This document shows, in pieces, positions 45,023-57,193 of a stretch of DNA of 64,000 bases. The position numbers were made by a program, and so were the translations under genes. Source of the stretch: Ectobius pallidus (taxonomy: Eukaryota; Arthropoda; Insecta; Blattodea; Ectobiidae). The notes under the pieces were generated by a model. That model searched no databases, had not been told where the DNA came from, and saw nothing but the letters and a program-made list of their open reading frames with translations. The stretch's first letter is position 1, and each line of letters begins with the position of its first letter. The stretch is taken from positions 26,795,023 through 26,859,022 of the forward strand of contig CAXKWD010000007.1 of NCBI GenBank assembly GCA_964059195.1. Reading direction: 5' to 3'.

Positions 45023-45722
45023 TCACGTTTCCTTTCATTTGAGTGGGACGGCCGTGATAAGACTTAACATTGGGTCCAAAAAGAATGAGCAAAAAGACAA
45101 AATCTTGAACCAGGTACCAAAAATGTGATTCAGAACAGCTTAATTGACCCCTTTGCATCTAAAATTAGGTGTAATGAAGCAATTTGTCGAGGCTATTCCA
45201 AAAGATGGTGATTGTTTCAAATACGTGTGCAAAAAGTCTCCTGGTTTATCCGCAGCCAAGTTGAAAGAGGGAATCTTTGTTGGTCCAGATATCTGCAAGC
45301 TCATGAAGGATAAAGACTTTGAGACTAGCATGACAACAAAGGAAAAAGAAGCTTGGGTTGCGTTCCAAGATGTGGTCAGTAAATTTCTGGGGAATTACAA
45401 GGATCCTGACTATGAAACAGTTGTTATAAATATGCTGGACAAATTTCAAGCTTTGGGTTGCTCCATGAGTGTCAAACTACATTTCCTTCACTCATATGTG
45501 GACTATTTCCCTGAAAATTTAGGAGCAGTCATCACAGAACAGGGTGAAAGGTTTGATGAAGACATCAAAGATATGAGGCGCAAATATCAAGGAAAACGGA
45601 ACAAGAACATTTGGATGTTAACACGAGATAGGCCTGAGATTGCACATAAAAGAACATCAAAAAGAGGTAGCTCGTGCGATCTGGCAGTAGTGGTTTTCTT
45701 CCATTTAAACCTTGCTAACTAA
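45023..45722 (+). pseudogene. Degenerate copy of a transposon-associated arthropod protein family
   Basis: A 192-codon open frame (45144-45722) contains PLHLKLGVMKQFVEA, GDCFKYVC, GIFVGPDICKLMKD, FLGNYKDPDYETVVINML, SVKLHFLHSYVDYFPENLG, EQGERFDEDIK and RRKYQG. I recognise this as part of a family dispersed in many copies in insect genomes (PLHIKLGLMKQFVKA... HSHLDYFPENLG... GERFHQDI). Upstream, in another frame with stops, is the family's preceding block (FEWDGRDK... HWVQKE... PGTKNVI, 45023-45140). The family's function is unknown; its dispersed nature implies a mobile origin. The frame break and stops mark a pseudogene. Confidence 0.65.
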
Positions 45723-45773
45723 TCAATTTGCATCACCAAGAATCGATTTTACGTAGATTTAAATGGATAAAAA

Positions 45774-46246
45774 CAGTGCTTTAGTTGGGCCGGTACGCAC
45801 CGGTACTGCATACCGGTATAAAATTATTTTCCTTCTTCCATACCGGGAAAAATATGTGCTCCGGTACGTCGTACTGGCAGTACAGGAACGAGATTGTCCT
45901 AAAATACTTATTAAATGTCTAATTCAATACCAAAAATGACAAGCACTATTAAATTCGCCACAGATATGCGTTCTAATCTTCACCTTCGTGCGCATTTCTA
46001 CAGTTACTTTCTCCTTAGATCACATGTTGGCTAGCCACCTTGTTTTCATAAAATGTGTGGGACCACCACTAGACGTTTTTGATCCTGCTCCATACGTCAG
46101 GTCATGACTACAAGGAGGCAATAGGTCAGCAGAAGAAACTGCATGCAGAAAATGTCAACCGAAGGGTTACATTCAGTATGAGGCGATATGGAAAATTTTG
46201 AAGTAAGATGAGTACCCCCAAAAAATATTTTCCAACTAAAGCACTG
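45774..46246. mobile_element. hAT MITE with perfect TIR and 8-bp duplication
   Basis: Ends CAGTGCTTTAGTTGG and its exact reverse complement CCAACTAAAGCACTG are flanked by gataaaaa at 45766-45773 and 46247-46254. The interior has repeated ccggtac motifs near the left end. 473 bp. Confidence 0.92.
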
Positions 46247-46254
46247 GATAAAAA

Positions 46255-47892
46255 CCACTGTTTCCAGATAGTACACGCAAATTCCTTTTCACATAGGATT
46301 TTAGCAAAAAAATTGATATTGATTGTACAAAAAATCCTGACCTGATGGAAAAAGATGGTCATTTTCGAAATCAGCACATCCAATATCATAAAACTCAGCG
46401 AAAACATCTCTTGTACTTTTCAACAACTTCAATTTTGCAGGCCTGTGTTATTATTGCAGTCCAGTGAATAATTATTAGATTTAAATGAACTAAATGGTGA
46501 AGAAAGTGACACTAGGTGGTGATAGTGAAATATGTGACGATGACCAAAGTGACAGTGAAAGAGGTGCAATTTCAAGGTTACCGGTACTTAAAAGAAAGTA
46601 ATGTGAAGATTAGGGCCTGGATTTTCAGGTTTTTATAAACCCTTTTTTGGTTTTTTAAAACCTTCTAAAATACTTTTATTTTAGTTTTTTACCATTTCCA
46701 GATTACTTTTTAGTTTCACTTTAATAAATATATTAAACACATTCAAAAATGTTTTAAATCATTTTATTTTTACTTAAATTTCCATGGCTCTGAACCACAA
46801 AACTTTTGAATACTTTTTGCTTAGTTTTAGAACTACCCCTGTCATTTCCAACTCCACCACAAACTCAACAAAAACGTTTTTCAATCAATTAACTTTTAGA
46901 ATACTTTACTTTCAGAATCTTGCTGGAACAAACACTGTGAATACCTAGGTAGACAGCTGCAAGTATAAGCTTTAATATATTTAATATGCTTCTAAAGAAA
47001 CAGGGGATTTCGGTCCACTTAAGATTTCCTTTACTGAGACAGTGGGTGACAAAATTACAAAACGTAATGATATATTTTATCATAGGTAATCCCACGAGAG
47101 ATTATGAGTTTATTGATTGATACGGGACTGCGCTGCAGGAGTAAATTTATCTGATGGAACTCATAATCTCGAGTTGGATTTATTAAGACTATTCCATGAA
47201 TAAAATGTAACGGATTATATAAACAATATTATATTCTAATATAAATATTTATTTCTGGTTTGTTTAAAAAGAAATCATTAATAGTGTCAGATGTCAAATC
47301 ACGGCATACTAAATTAATGAAGAGTCTGCATTATGGAATACTAAGCAATGCTACCAACGAAGTAGTGACAAAAGAGTTAACCTCAAAATTAAGAAACTAA
47401 AATCGGAACAACATAAACTTTTTTCAAGAACATACTTTATTTGTAAAATGCCACTGTACTTGAATGTGCATTGGTTAAAAGCACAATTTTCTTCTCCCTT
47501 AGATTTTCTCATATTCATGTTCCATTCTGCTACATTTGAGATTCCCTATCAATTCAATTGCACTTACAATCTTCACAGAACTTTTTTAACTGAATCCTTA
47601 TGCATTTTATATTTCTTTCAGTATTATGTAGTTTAGCTTTATGATAATATCAATTTCGTTAACAGACGTATTATAAAACTTTCAGCTTGCCATTTTTGTT
47701 TTCAATTTAGTGCCAGCAATGGATGACATAGTCTAGTAATCACTGCAGTAGTGATACTGTGACGGTTCAGTAACGAACTGATGTTTTATCAGATAAAATC
47801 ACATCCTCACAAATCTTGCAAGGATTTTGGTCGATATCTGAGGCATAGAATACGCAGTGTAAGAATGGAATAGTCTTACAAAATAATATACT
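46255..47892. other. Non-coding stretch
   Basis: Contains a short inverted repeat (gagattatgagtt 47101-47113 / aactcataatctc 47157-47170). Nothing else recognised. Confidence 0.5.
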
Positions 47893-48575
47893 GGGCCATT
47901 CTCCAGACAAGGGCAGATTCATGTCACATTTCATTTTCTGGTGTAAAATAAATATATATGGATTATGAATTATTATAAGTTGGATTGAAATAAGGTTTAT
48001 TTGATCCCATAGTCCACTTTTTAAATAAAAGTTACAATTTTCTGCATTTTAGAGCACAGTATGTGAGATCTCACCTCTGTGTCGTATCCCAGTGCCTGAC
48101 TTGTCATTTTCATTCTTTCATAATTCAACAGACTTTAATTTGCATCCCATTTTAGTGTTACAACAAAAACAAAGTTGTATGTTTTTATATTTCCTTTTGC
48201 TATAAATTATAATAATAAGGAATGCTGAGTTAAACTCTAAAAATGAGATTTTCTAACCTCAAAATGGAGGTGTAATTAATGTTGTAATTGATGACATATT
48301 TGACTGACGGAATTTATTATTCTTGTTTAAAGAAGATACTAGTATAACCTAATAGTTTATGACAATATATATATATATATATATATATATTTTTTAGTTT
48401 TGATTTGAACGTGATAATCTATTTTAACATAGATGAAAAAAGTAAAAAGTTGTTTGTTAACCTTTTTTTGTTGTTCTTTTTAATGATAACATTTAATGCA
48501 GTAAATTTAATCTAATTCTCACAGAACTTCCGCTCCCTTACTATTTTCTCACCTCCGTGAATGTGCCATTTTGGT
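47893..48575 (-). mobile_element. Non-autonomous TIR element, copy B (truncated)
   Basis: Reverse-complement relative of 17813-19239. Its left end GGGCCATTCTCCAGACAAGG matches that copy's right end. It retains ctcacctc(t/c)gtg motifs near 48068 and 48545. It lacks the first ~170 bp and a ~450-bp middle segment of copy A. It has no hAT MITE at the position equivalent to 18030, giving an empty site. Contains a (TA)n at 48367-48392. Confidence 0.7.
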
Positions 48576-48903
48576 AGAGCAAAGATCATACAGCTTTATT
48601 CAGTCCATAGAAACAGTAATAGATACATTCTTATTTGAGGGAGGACAAGCTCTGTTTACTGTTTTGTAACAATTGTTTTTCAGCACATTAGCTACAGTGT
48701 TCACCTCAGGATATTTTCTTACCTGCTACCCCTAGCTGACCTAGACGGAGTTAAAGATGGGTGGGGTTCTCAAGTGATATGAAATTAGGTGTCCTAATTA
48801 TCATAAAAATTGATATTTTGCCACTAGATACTCTCAGTGAATTATTATGAACTATAATAATTTTAGTAGATTAATATTAAATATATTTGTAATTTAATTT
48901 CAG

Positions 48904-49056
48904 CATCTAGAGGCGGCCCAGCAATGGATGCTCCACCTCCTTATGCACCCCCAATGGGACCTTGGTATGCAGCTCCACCTCCAGCTTATGCACCACCAGC
49001 AAATGGATACTATGGTTGGGTACCTCCGACCCATATTTTCCCAGATGTACCACCAG
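48904..49056 (+). CDS. WBP2: WBP2 exon (proline-rich region, PPxY motifs 1 and 2)
   Basis: The acceptor tttcag precedes CATCTAGAGG; the exon ends ...CCACCAG|gtaagt. In phase with the previous exon it encodes ASRGGPAMDAPPPYAPPMGP... APPPAYAPPANGYYGW... PDVPPG. Two WW-ligand motifs are visible, PPPY and PPAY. This proline/tyrosine-rich region follows the GRAM domain as in all WBP2 proteins. Confidence 0.95.
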
Positions 49057-50624
49057 GTAAGTGTATATCTATTTTCAGATTATTTTAAAATTATTGTTAG
49101 TAGCTGAACATGCCGAGCAATTAAATATTTCCTTCTGAAATTGGTTCTCATCTATATATATATATTTACACACATACTAGCTTAAAAGGCCCGGCGTCGG
49201 CTGGGTTTTTTTTATTTTGTAATTGGAAATTATCTTATGAAGGTCTTTCGATTTTTAAATTACAGGTCATTATATAGGTATTTAGAATTTGAAATAGGAA
49301 GAACAACTTATCCCACTCAAACTATTCCTTCAGAAACCGCTTGGTATAGCTTTTTATGTCTCATAGAGGATGTAGAATTTTGCATCCCATCGCTTGTACA
49401 CAGCAAGCCTGGTAGGGGTTCAAATAAGAAGAAACAGAAATTCCGGTTACATAAAATTGTATTGTCTTTGTGGAATATTTTATTTCTCACTCTCATGTTA
49501 CCATAAAACCGTTTTGGGGATGAAATTAAACAGAAATGTAATATCACTTTTCTCTCCAAAAACCTGCGATATAATAGTATACATATTACCATAACTCGTA
49601 TTGTTTTTTCTATGTCCAGGGTAGAGAAAGTTATGTGACTGCATTATTTTCGTGGATTTCATTCTGGGTCAATCCATATGAAATCATCCAATAATAAAAT
49701 AATTTGTTGCTGACATATTTTATTTTATTTTATTTTTAAGTATATATTTTCGGTTTCTATGTGTATCTGGGAGTACAAAACAATTTTTTTCACATTTTTA
49801 TCACTAACGATTCGGCAACTAGTGGCCATTTTGCTTAGAAGGATCTGTCATTTTTGGCATTTTCAAAGGTTAGCGGTAAGTTAAATAACTATTTTATTTA
49901 TGAAGATATCAACTTAAAGTAAAAACCATCTTAATCTACAAGAAACATTCTACAATTCATGTTATGACCAAAAATTTGTTAGGTCTTAAGGAAATAATCT
50001 AAAACTTTATTAGAAAATGCAGTTCCGATTAGAAAAAATTAACAACTTTATAAAACTTTTTTTCATAGAAGGGATGAAAACACGTTTCATATTTTCCCCC
50101 CACATAGATATAGTAGATCACTAGATGCTAGTAAAATTTGAGATCATTTATATAAATCCTTTAGGTTTTATGAGTCTTCAAATATCGAGATTTTGCAAAA
50201 TTGTTGATTTTCAAATTAAAATATCTCAAATGGGACTGAACAGAAAAATCTGAAATTTTCTCTAAATATTCCACTAGTGCCTAATAATCAACATATAAAA
50301 TTTTATCACTGTGTTCTGACCAGAAGTATTTTATTTTTAATAAAGAAAATGCTAAAAAATAACACTGTCAAATGGGCGAATAACGGTGTTAAAATACAAT
50401 AAGAATTGTCAAAAATAATATAATTATTTGTTGTTGCTAGTAAAATTAAATTTGTCATAAAACTAACATATTAAATGTTCCATGGTAGTAGTCATAGTGA
50501 TCAATACTCCAGCAGGAGACCATATTGCCACATTTGCTGAGCAAGCCAGAATATGCTGACTTGAAAAAGGCAAGTCTCTGCAGAATCCTCTGTAGCTCCT
50601 TTGTTCAGTAATCAGTAGCTGTGC

Positions 50625-50911
50625 TTGACGGAAGATATAAAAAAAGTTGCCCCTTCAGTTAAAAAAATTGTTTATTTTAGCGATGGAGATGGTAGCCAGT
50701 ACAAAAACAAAAATTACTTTTTGAAGTTGAATAGCATTTTTTTGCCACTTCTAATGGAAAGAATGCTTGCGATGGGATTGGAGGGGGTACAAAGAGGGCT
50801 GTCTCGATGGTTAGTTTGCAAAGACCATATTTGGACCAGATACCTTCAGCAGAAGAAGTGTTCAAATTTTGTTCTGAAGAAATTAAAGGTATTTCCTATA
50901 CACTTGTATAA
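50625..50911 (+). pseudogene. Frameshifted CDGIGG-family protein of the long-TIR element
   Basis: Frame 1 (from 50625) encodes VKKIVYFSDGDGSQYKNKN. The family's next block, FFATSNGKNACDGIGGGTKR followed by AVSM..SLQRPYLDQIPS and SEEIKGISYT, lies in a different frame at 50738-50908, stop at 50909-50911. The open frame that continues from 50625 to 50963 reads the second block out of frame and is not the ancestral protein. Copy 1 has the same defect. The catalytic role of this family, if any, is unknown to me. Confidence 0.6.
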
Positions 50912-51277
50912 ACATTTTTTTAAACCTTTGGCTCAGCTGTGGAACAAACTTCTAGCATCATAAGGTGTTACATTCACTCAAAAAGTGATATTTATGGTGA
51001 ACATAGTATTTCCATTTTGCCAAAATTTGAAATAAGACCTTTCGAAGTAAAGGACATTGTTACCTGCATTATGATCAGAACTGGTGGTTTGGTGAAATTG
51101 ATATTTTTTTTAAGTGAAGGGGCAACTTTTTTGCTATTTTCAGTCAAGCACAGCTACTGATTACTGAACAAAGGAGCTACAGAGGAGTCTGTATTGCTCA
51201 GCAAATGTGGCAATATGGTCTCCTTCTGCTGGAATATTGATCACTATGACTACTACCATGGAACATTTAATATGTTA

Positions 51278-51576
51278 AGATATATAAGCATTCATGAACC
51301 ACAGATAATTGTCTCTGTTGGACATAACATGAGAATATTATAGGAGAAAAATTCCTCCGTCACTGGGACTAGAACCCAGGACCTTTGGCCAATGGTTTGG
51401 CCAATGCTCTACCAACTGAGCTAAGCTGAAGCTCAATTCACAGCACCAGATGGAACCTCTCTCCTATGACTGATTGCCCTAATGGTCTACCTCACAGACA
51501 GACAAGTCATGTCATATGCAGTCCGGCTTAGCTCAGTTGGTAGAGCATTGGTATGAATTTTTCTCCTATAATATTC
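51278..51576. mobile_element. tRNA-palindrome module 1, second copy
   Basis: Flanked by a perfect 12-bp direct repeat tttaatatgtta (51266-51277 and 51577-51588). It contains the unpaired tail (51278-51331), a minus-strand tRNA-like sequence (about 51357-51430) and a truncated plus-strand one (about 51523-51553; ~50 bp deleted). Same relative position as 602-940 in copy 1, so it travelled with the host transposon. Confidence 0.8.
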
Positions 51577-54500
51577 TTTAATATGTTAGTTTTATGAAAT
51601 ATTTAATTTTACTAGCAACAACAAAAAATTATATTATTTTTTGACAATTTTTATTGTATATTAACACCGTTATTCGCTCATTTGACAGTGTTATTTTTTA
51701 GCATTTTCTTTATTAAAAATAAAATACTTCTGGTCAGAACACAGTGATGAAATTTTATATGTTGATTACTAGGCACTAGTGGAATATTTAGAGAAAATTT
51801 CAGATTTTTCGGTTCAGTCCCATTTGAGATATTTTAATTTGAAAATCAACAATTCTGCAAAATCTCGATATTTGAAGACTCATAAAACCTAAAGGATTTA
51901 CATAAATGATCTCAAATTTTACTAACATCTAGTGATCTACTATATCTTTGTTGGGTGAAAATAAGAAACATGTGTTTTCATCCCTTCTATGAAAAAAAGT
52001 TTTATAAAGTTGTTAATTTTTTCTAATCGGAACTGCATTTTCTAATAAAGTTTTAGATTATTTCCTTAAGACCTAACAAATTTTTGGTCATAACATGAAT
52101 TGTAGAATGTTTCTTGTAGATTAAGATGGTTTTTACTTCAAGTTGATATCTTCATAAATAAAATAGTTATTTAACTTACCGCTAACCTTTGAAAATACCA
52201 AAAATGCCAAATCCTTCTAAGCAAAATGGCCACTAGTTGCCAAAGCGTTAGTGATAAAAATGTGAAAAAAATGGTTTTGTACTCCCAGATACACATAGAA
52301 ACAGAAAATATATACTTAAAAATAAAATAAAATATGTCAGCAACACCCATTGGATGATTTCATATGGATTGACCCTCCTTTAATATTTATTTATAACATG
52401 GATTATATTGATAGTTCTCTAATTTGTCAAGTCTCGTTTCATTTATTTCCAAAGCCTTATGTGAAGACTGCCAACAATACTGTTGTCAAGTGAACTGTGA
52501 TTTGGATTTGATAATTCTGAGTAAAAAGGGATTAAATATTCTCAAAAACATTTAATTTTTGGCATTCAAAATCATTTCTTAGTGAGCACCTACATTATGA
52601 AACGAAGGTACTGTCAAAATTCCAAGTCTCTACCTGTTGTAGTTTAGGATCTACGTTGATTCTCTGTCAGTCAGACAGTCAGAACAAAGCCTTTTATATA
52701 TATATATAGAGATATACGACGTATAAAAGACAATGTTAGTATCTATGTCCAGACTAAAAAACTACTGGACTGATTTACATGTGGTTTTTTGCAAAATGGT
52801 CCGTGTCGTCCAGAGAAGGTTTAAAGCTGTTGAAATCCTCTATGTAACCTGTAGAAAAAAGTTAGTGACCTAAATGTTTTATTTAGGTATTACATTGATA
52901 TTCATCTAATGCAATTCCATTCTAATGACAACAGTATTAAACAATGTTCACATAGGGCTTTGGCAGTTGCATTTTACTAGACTTTGACAAATAATATAAT
53001 TAGTAGAGAGGCTATCGATATAATTCATTTTTGTAAATCAATAATGGAGTAAATAGCCTAAATATCGTGTGTGATGCATGAAATAGCTTACTCAACCCTG
53101 GGCATGGACAATATCATTTTCATTTAGAATAAAAGGGTATTGTGGGGAGAGCGTTTTCAATCGTCTCAGCCTGAGTTTATGTCAACGATGGGTAGCAAGT
53201 ATGCTAGGCCTATATCAGAAGTCTATAAAAGATTCTGTCCATTGATACATTATTCATTGCTATAGGCTTTGTATTAGTTGAGAAATAGGGATGTTTATTG
53301 AAAACATTTAAAAAGAGAGAAAAACAGGATGGAGCACTTTTAGTCCTATGTGCACAGTAAATGATTGTGTCTCAGATTTTGGGGGGGAAATGTGTGCAAA
53401 TTTCTTTTGATTTAAGCCCTGAAATAGTTTTATGTCAACATGAACGTGGGAAATAAAATATCCCGCAATGTTATTCAACTTCTACCAGGCATGTTGTGTA
53501 AAGCAATGGGTTGCAAAATTCAAAGTCCTGTATGAATGATAAAAGCCATATCTGACGTTTTCTGAGGGAATAGTTTGAGAGTGATAAGTTGTCCTTCTTC
53601 ACTTATTTTTTTAGGTTAGGTTTCTACTGTTTTAAATACTGAGCAGAGGTTTGAAGTTTGAAGTTTTATTCACCATATGAAATTTACAATTTCTGGCTTC
53701 GTCATACAAATTTAAGGTAGAAATTGTAATTTGCAAACAAATTGTACAGCTCAGTAGAAAAATGAAAATAATTGAAATATATAAATTTCTTTATGAAGAT
53801 ACGAAAGTAAAGAAAAAATGCTATTTTTAATTCTTCAGTTCAAAGTTAAGAATAATAAAACGGACCTCTTAATTAGTTTGAAACTTCAGAAAAATAGAAG
53901 TAGTGTATGTTGTGCATTCTGTAAAAATTTCATAATGGAATCTTAAAAAATGAGCTTGTAACAAATTAAAATGTACTCAAGGTATTTCTGCCTGCAATAC
54001 ACTTGGTGTCATAACTGTGACATGCTGCAAATGGCCTACTTCAATCACATGAGAAGGTGGTGCAACGCTACCTCGATACGCAATATCATAGGCGATTTTG
54101 AACCTTCAGTGTTTGTTATGTTTCTCAAGCTCCTGTCATGAAATTTAAATAACAGTTTAAGCAAGTGTTTATCTCATGGTAAACAAAACATAGTAGATAA
54201 AGAATGTTCCACTTTCTCAGTATAAATGCTTATTTAATTTGTTGCCAGTTTTCATAGTTGTTTTCATAGTTAACTCTAAAAAATTATTTGGGATTTAAAA
54301 TATGCAAATCTCTTTTTAGAATGATACATATTTTATTTTATTTCCATGAAGCATGTATTTTTCAGAATATTTAAAATTAACACCAACTTAAGGCGTGTAA
54401 TACACTCAGGGACAAAGAAACCCGTACACTTCATTTTTTTTTTTCATTTTAGGTTTGTCATAAGTGAACAGAAAAGCTTTTCAATTGAGAATAACCTTAC

Positions 54501-54779
54501 ATTTTGAACACAGCATATAAACAGAAGAAAATGTTGTCTTTATTAAAAATTCACAACGATGATGCACAATTTTCTTTTTTTCTTCTTCTTCATTTTTATT
54601 ATTTTCATTCATTTAAACCAAACAAGTGTTCTTAATTTTTTAAGCATTTGAGTTTTGTGACTTCAGCAGCATGTGTTGCAACCCCTCTAGCTCTAATGAC
54701 ATCTTGTAGGTGACATGGCATATATTCTCGTAATCCTTTTTTGAGGGATATTTTCCCAAACACCTCTTCTTTGATGAAT

Positions 54780-54857
54780 CTCCCTCAGTAGAATGTCCCA
54801 AACATGATCGGTGGGATTTAGGATGGGACTGTGCGCTGGCCAATCCATAACGTTGAT
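54780..54857 (-). pseudogene. Tc1 transposase C-terminal fragment in the inverted left arm
   Basis: The minus strand encodes VMDWPAHSPILNPTDHVWDIL, the Tc1 block with the third catalytic position (DLNPIEHVWD in active relatives; here D of SPDL is changed to I). Confidence 0.75.
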
Positions 54858-54989
54858 CCAACTTCATTAAGTACATTAAGTACATCTTTAGAAATCTTTT
54901 CTGCAGTGTGTGCCCTGACATTATTCTGTTGCTATTCGCCAAACAGAAGCTTGAAATGTAGTGATGTGATTAGGACCACAAGAAGAAGA

Positions 54990-55613
54990 CTCTAGGAACA
55001 TGGATTGTTATCAAGATGGCCTTCCAGGGTACCGAAATCACTCACACAGCTTTGAGTTGTCCGTCTACCCTTTGCCCTTCAACACTCAACTGGACCCAGG
55101 AAGACTGGGAGTCTGTCTTGTTGATAGACGAGTCCCGTTTTGCCCTAAATTCATCAGATGGACAGGAACGTGTACAGAGAAGATGAGAGAGCTCCATGCA
55201 CCATCTGTATTGACGCCAAGTGTGCCCTTTAGGGGAGGATTAATTATGGTTTAGGCTGGCATTTCCATCATAGCCCATACAAAGCTTGTGTGTCTGCTGA
55301 ACAGCACCATGACAACACACAGGCACATTGAAGAGTGTATAAATGAAGAATTCATGCTACATTCACCATTTATTGGTGATAATTTTGTCCAAATGCAAGA
55401 AAATGCTAGTGCACACACTATGAAATAGGTTTCGATTGTATTTAATAAAGTTTGTATCAACATATGGATTGGTCTGCTCATAGTTCCGACCTAAATCCCA
55501 TTGAACAGTTTGGGACATTGCACTAAGGGAGATTTGTCATGGAAGAGCTGTTCCTGAAACCATAAATGAACTTCAAGCAGCTTTAAAAGAGGAATCGACA
55601 AATATCCCCTAAG
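54990..55613 (+). pseudogene. Tc1 transposase central and C-terminal remnant
   Basis: Blocks: LPFNTQLDPGRLGVCLVDRRVPF (LFTDESRF region, altered), CAFRGGLIMV.AGIS, ECINEEF... GDNFVQMQENASAHT (the second catalytic region, normally QDNAR.H) and MDWSAHSSDLNPIEQ. Frameshifts and stops occur between blocks. The N-terminal HTH pair is absent. Confidence 0.8.
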
Positions 55614-55651
55614 AAAGGATTACGAGAATAATCCTAAGCATGCTAATAGCC

Positions 55652-55974
55652 GTCTGCCGGCGTGGTCTTGTGGTTAGTGTCGCTGACTACAGATCCGTCG
55701 GCCCGGGTTCGATTCCCGGTACCTCCTCGGATTTTTCTGAGGTAGGTAGGTCTGGTAGGGGTGCACTCAGCCTCGTGATTCCAAATTGAGGAGCTACTTG
55801 ATAGAGAAGTAGCGGCTCCGGTCCAGAAAACCACCATTAACGGCCGTGGGTGTCGGCATGCTGACCACATGTCCCCCAATCCTGCCATCTGCCTACGGGA
55901 GATGATGCAGCAGTCGGGTGGTAGGCCAAGTCCCTCTAGGGATATAGCGCCATGGAGTTTAGTTTAGTTTTAGT
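55652..55974 (+). mobile_element. tRNA-derived SINE with 12-bp target duplication
   Basis: The tRNA-like head gtggtcttgtggttagtgtc... cccgggttcgattcccggtacc has intact A/B boxes. A ~230-bp body and a catggagtttagtttagttt tail follow. Flanked by atgctaatagcc (55640-55651 and 55975-55986). Inserted in the Tc1 element. Related to 36848-37201. Confidence 0.9.
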
Positions 55975-57193
55975 ATGCTAATAGCCTACAAGAAGACTTT
56001 AGAGCTAGGGGTGGCAACACATGCTACTGAAGTATCAAAACTCAAATGTTTAAAAAATTAAGAATACTTGCTTGCTGTAAATAATAAAAACTACTTTTTG
56101 TGTATCATTGCTGTGAATTTTTAATGAAGGCAACAGTTTTTCCTGCCGATGAATGTTTTGTTCAAATCATAAGGTTATTCTCAATTGAAAAGGTTTTCTG
56201 ATCATTTAAGACAGACTTGAGATGTAAATTTCATGTGTTTGGTTTTTTGTCTTGAGTATATTTCATCCGTCACTACAGCTATTCCACCAATACATGACCA
56301 TCTCACTTTCCACAACTTAAAAATTCACGTACTAGGATGTGCATAAAATCTGAGACCCAATTCTCAACCTTTTAAATTTTGAGTGGAATGACCCTTCTGA
56401 TGAAGCCTTGTGTGCTCATAATGTGTGCTTTAATTACTTCAATATTTCTGGGATCCAGAAAGAAACATTTTATTCCAAACATACATGGAACCCAATTTCA
56501 TCTGAATTGGATATGTTAGGATTACAAGTATGAAATAGTGCAATTACACAATTATGGTTATGTTGACAAGCTTGCATGAATGAGACTAACATACCTTATG
56601 AAGCCTTGATAACTACATCTATTTTTAGAAAGTAGAATCAGTAAGGAATTTGTCTGTTTGGAAATTGTTGAAGCTATTGGTTCATTTTGTTTACCATAAC
56701 AGGACTAATAGAAAGTGAATGTAATGATTTGTTTACTTAATATGTTGACATCCCTTTGCTTATTTGACAAATTCTTAGTTATGAAATCTACAGAATTTTA
56801 ACAAGCTCCTGAAAGTCGGCTGCTTGAGCTCAGTTCCAAAATATGAAAACATAATTTGTTAATCATTTTATTACTATTATGTAATAAGTGAGTCCAAAGT
56901 AATATATTATTGTATTTCCAGGAGACAGCACAATATATTACCTTATACAGGATTCCCATACATTCCATTTTGAACAAGATTGTCCCTTTTTGAAAGCTCT
57001 GGTTCCTGTGTCCCACTGGTTTACAATATGTCCCGGCTTCTGTAGGTCTTTTTTTATTGCAATATTTTAGTCAATAGAAATGTAATGTTGGTGTCGAGTC
57101 AGTCTAGACTAGTCTATATGATATTTTATAGTAAAAAAACCATTTAGTTTGTAGAGCAATCTTTCTAAATGACTGGAATTTGGGTTTAGTCTA

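Larger units (their letters stand above)
13138..48903 (+). other. WBP2 giant intron (35.8 kb)
   Basis: Bounded by gtaagttcc and tttcag|CATCTAG. It contains nearly all the nested transposons described between 13.6 and 48.6 kb. Exon phases on the two sides agree (G + CA = Ala), which supports one continuous intron. Confidence 0.9.
49666..52375 (+). mobile_element. Long-TIR DNA transposon, copy 2 (complete)
   Basis: Both ends are present: GGGTCAATCCATATGAAATC and GATTTCATATGGATTGACCC. The arms are ~0.8-0.9 kb long and carry the same sequence as copy 1 at 1-2742. The central gene (about 50625-50911) is on the + strand. The right arm contains the tRNA-bearing insert 51278-51576; the left arm at about 50465 is uninterrupted. 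2.71 kb. No clear target duplication. Confidence 0.9.
54413..56258 (+). mobile_element. Fold-back Tc1-like element (c) with nested SINE
   Basis: Ends CACTCAGGGACAAAGAAACC and (reverse complement) TACTCAAGACAAAAAACCAA lie between TA dinucleotides (54411-54412, 56259-56260). The arms 54413-54857 and 55455-56258 (SINE excluded) are diverged inverted copies, both including the transposase C-terminus. The N-terminal half is absent. Confidence 0.85.
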
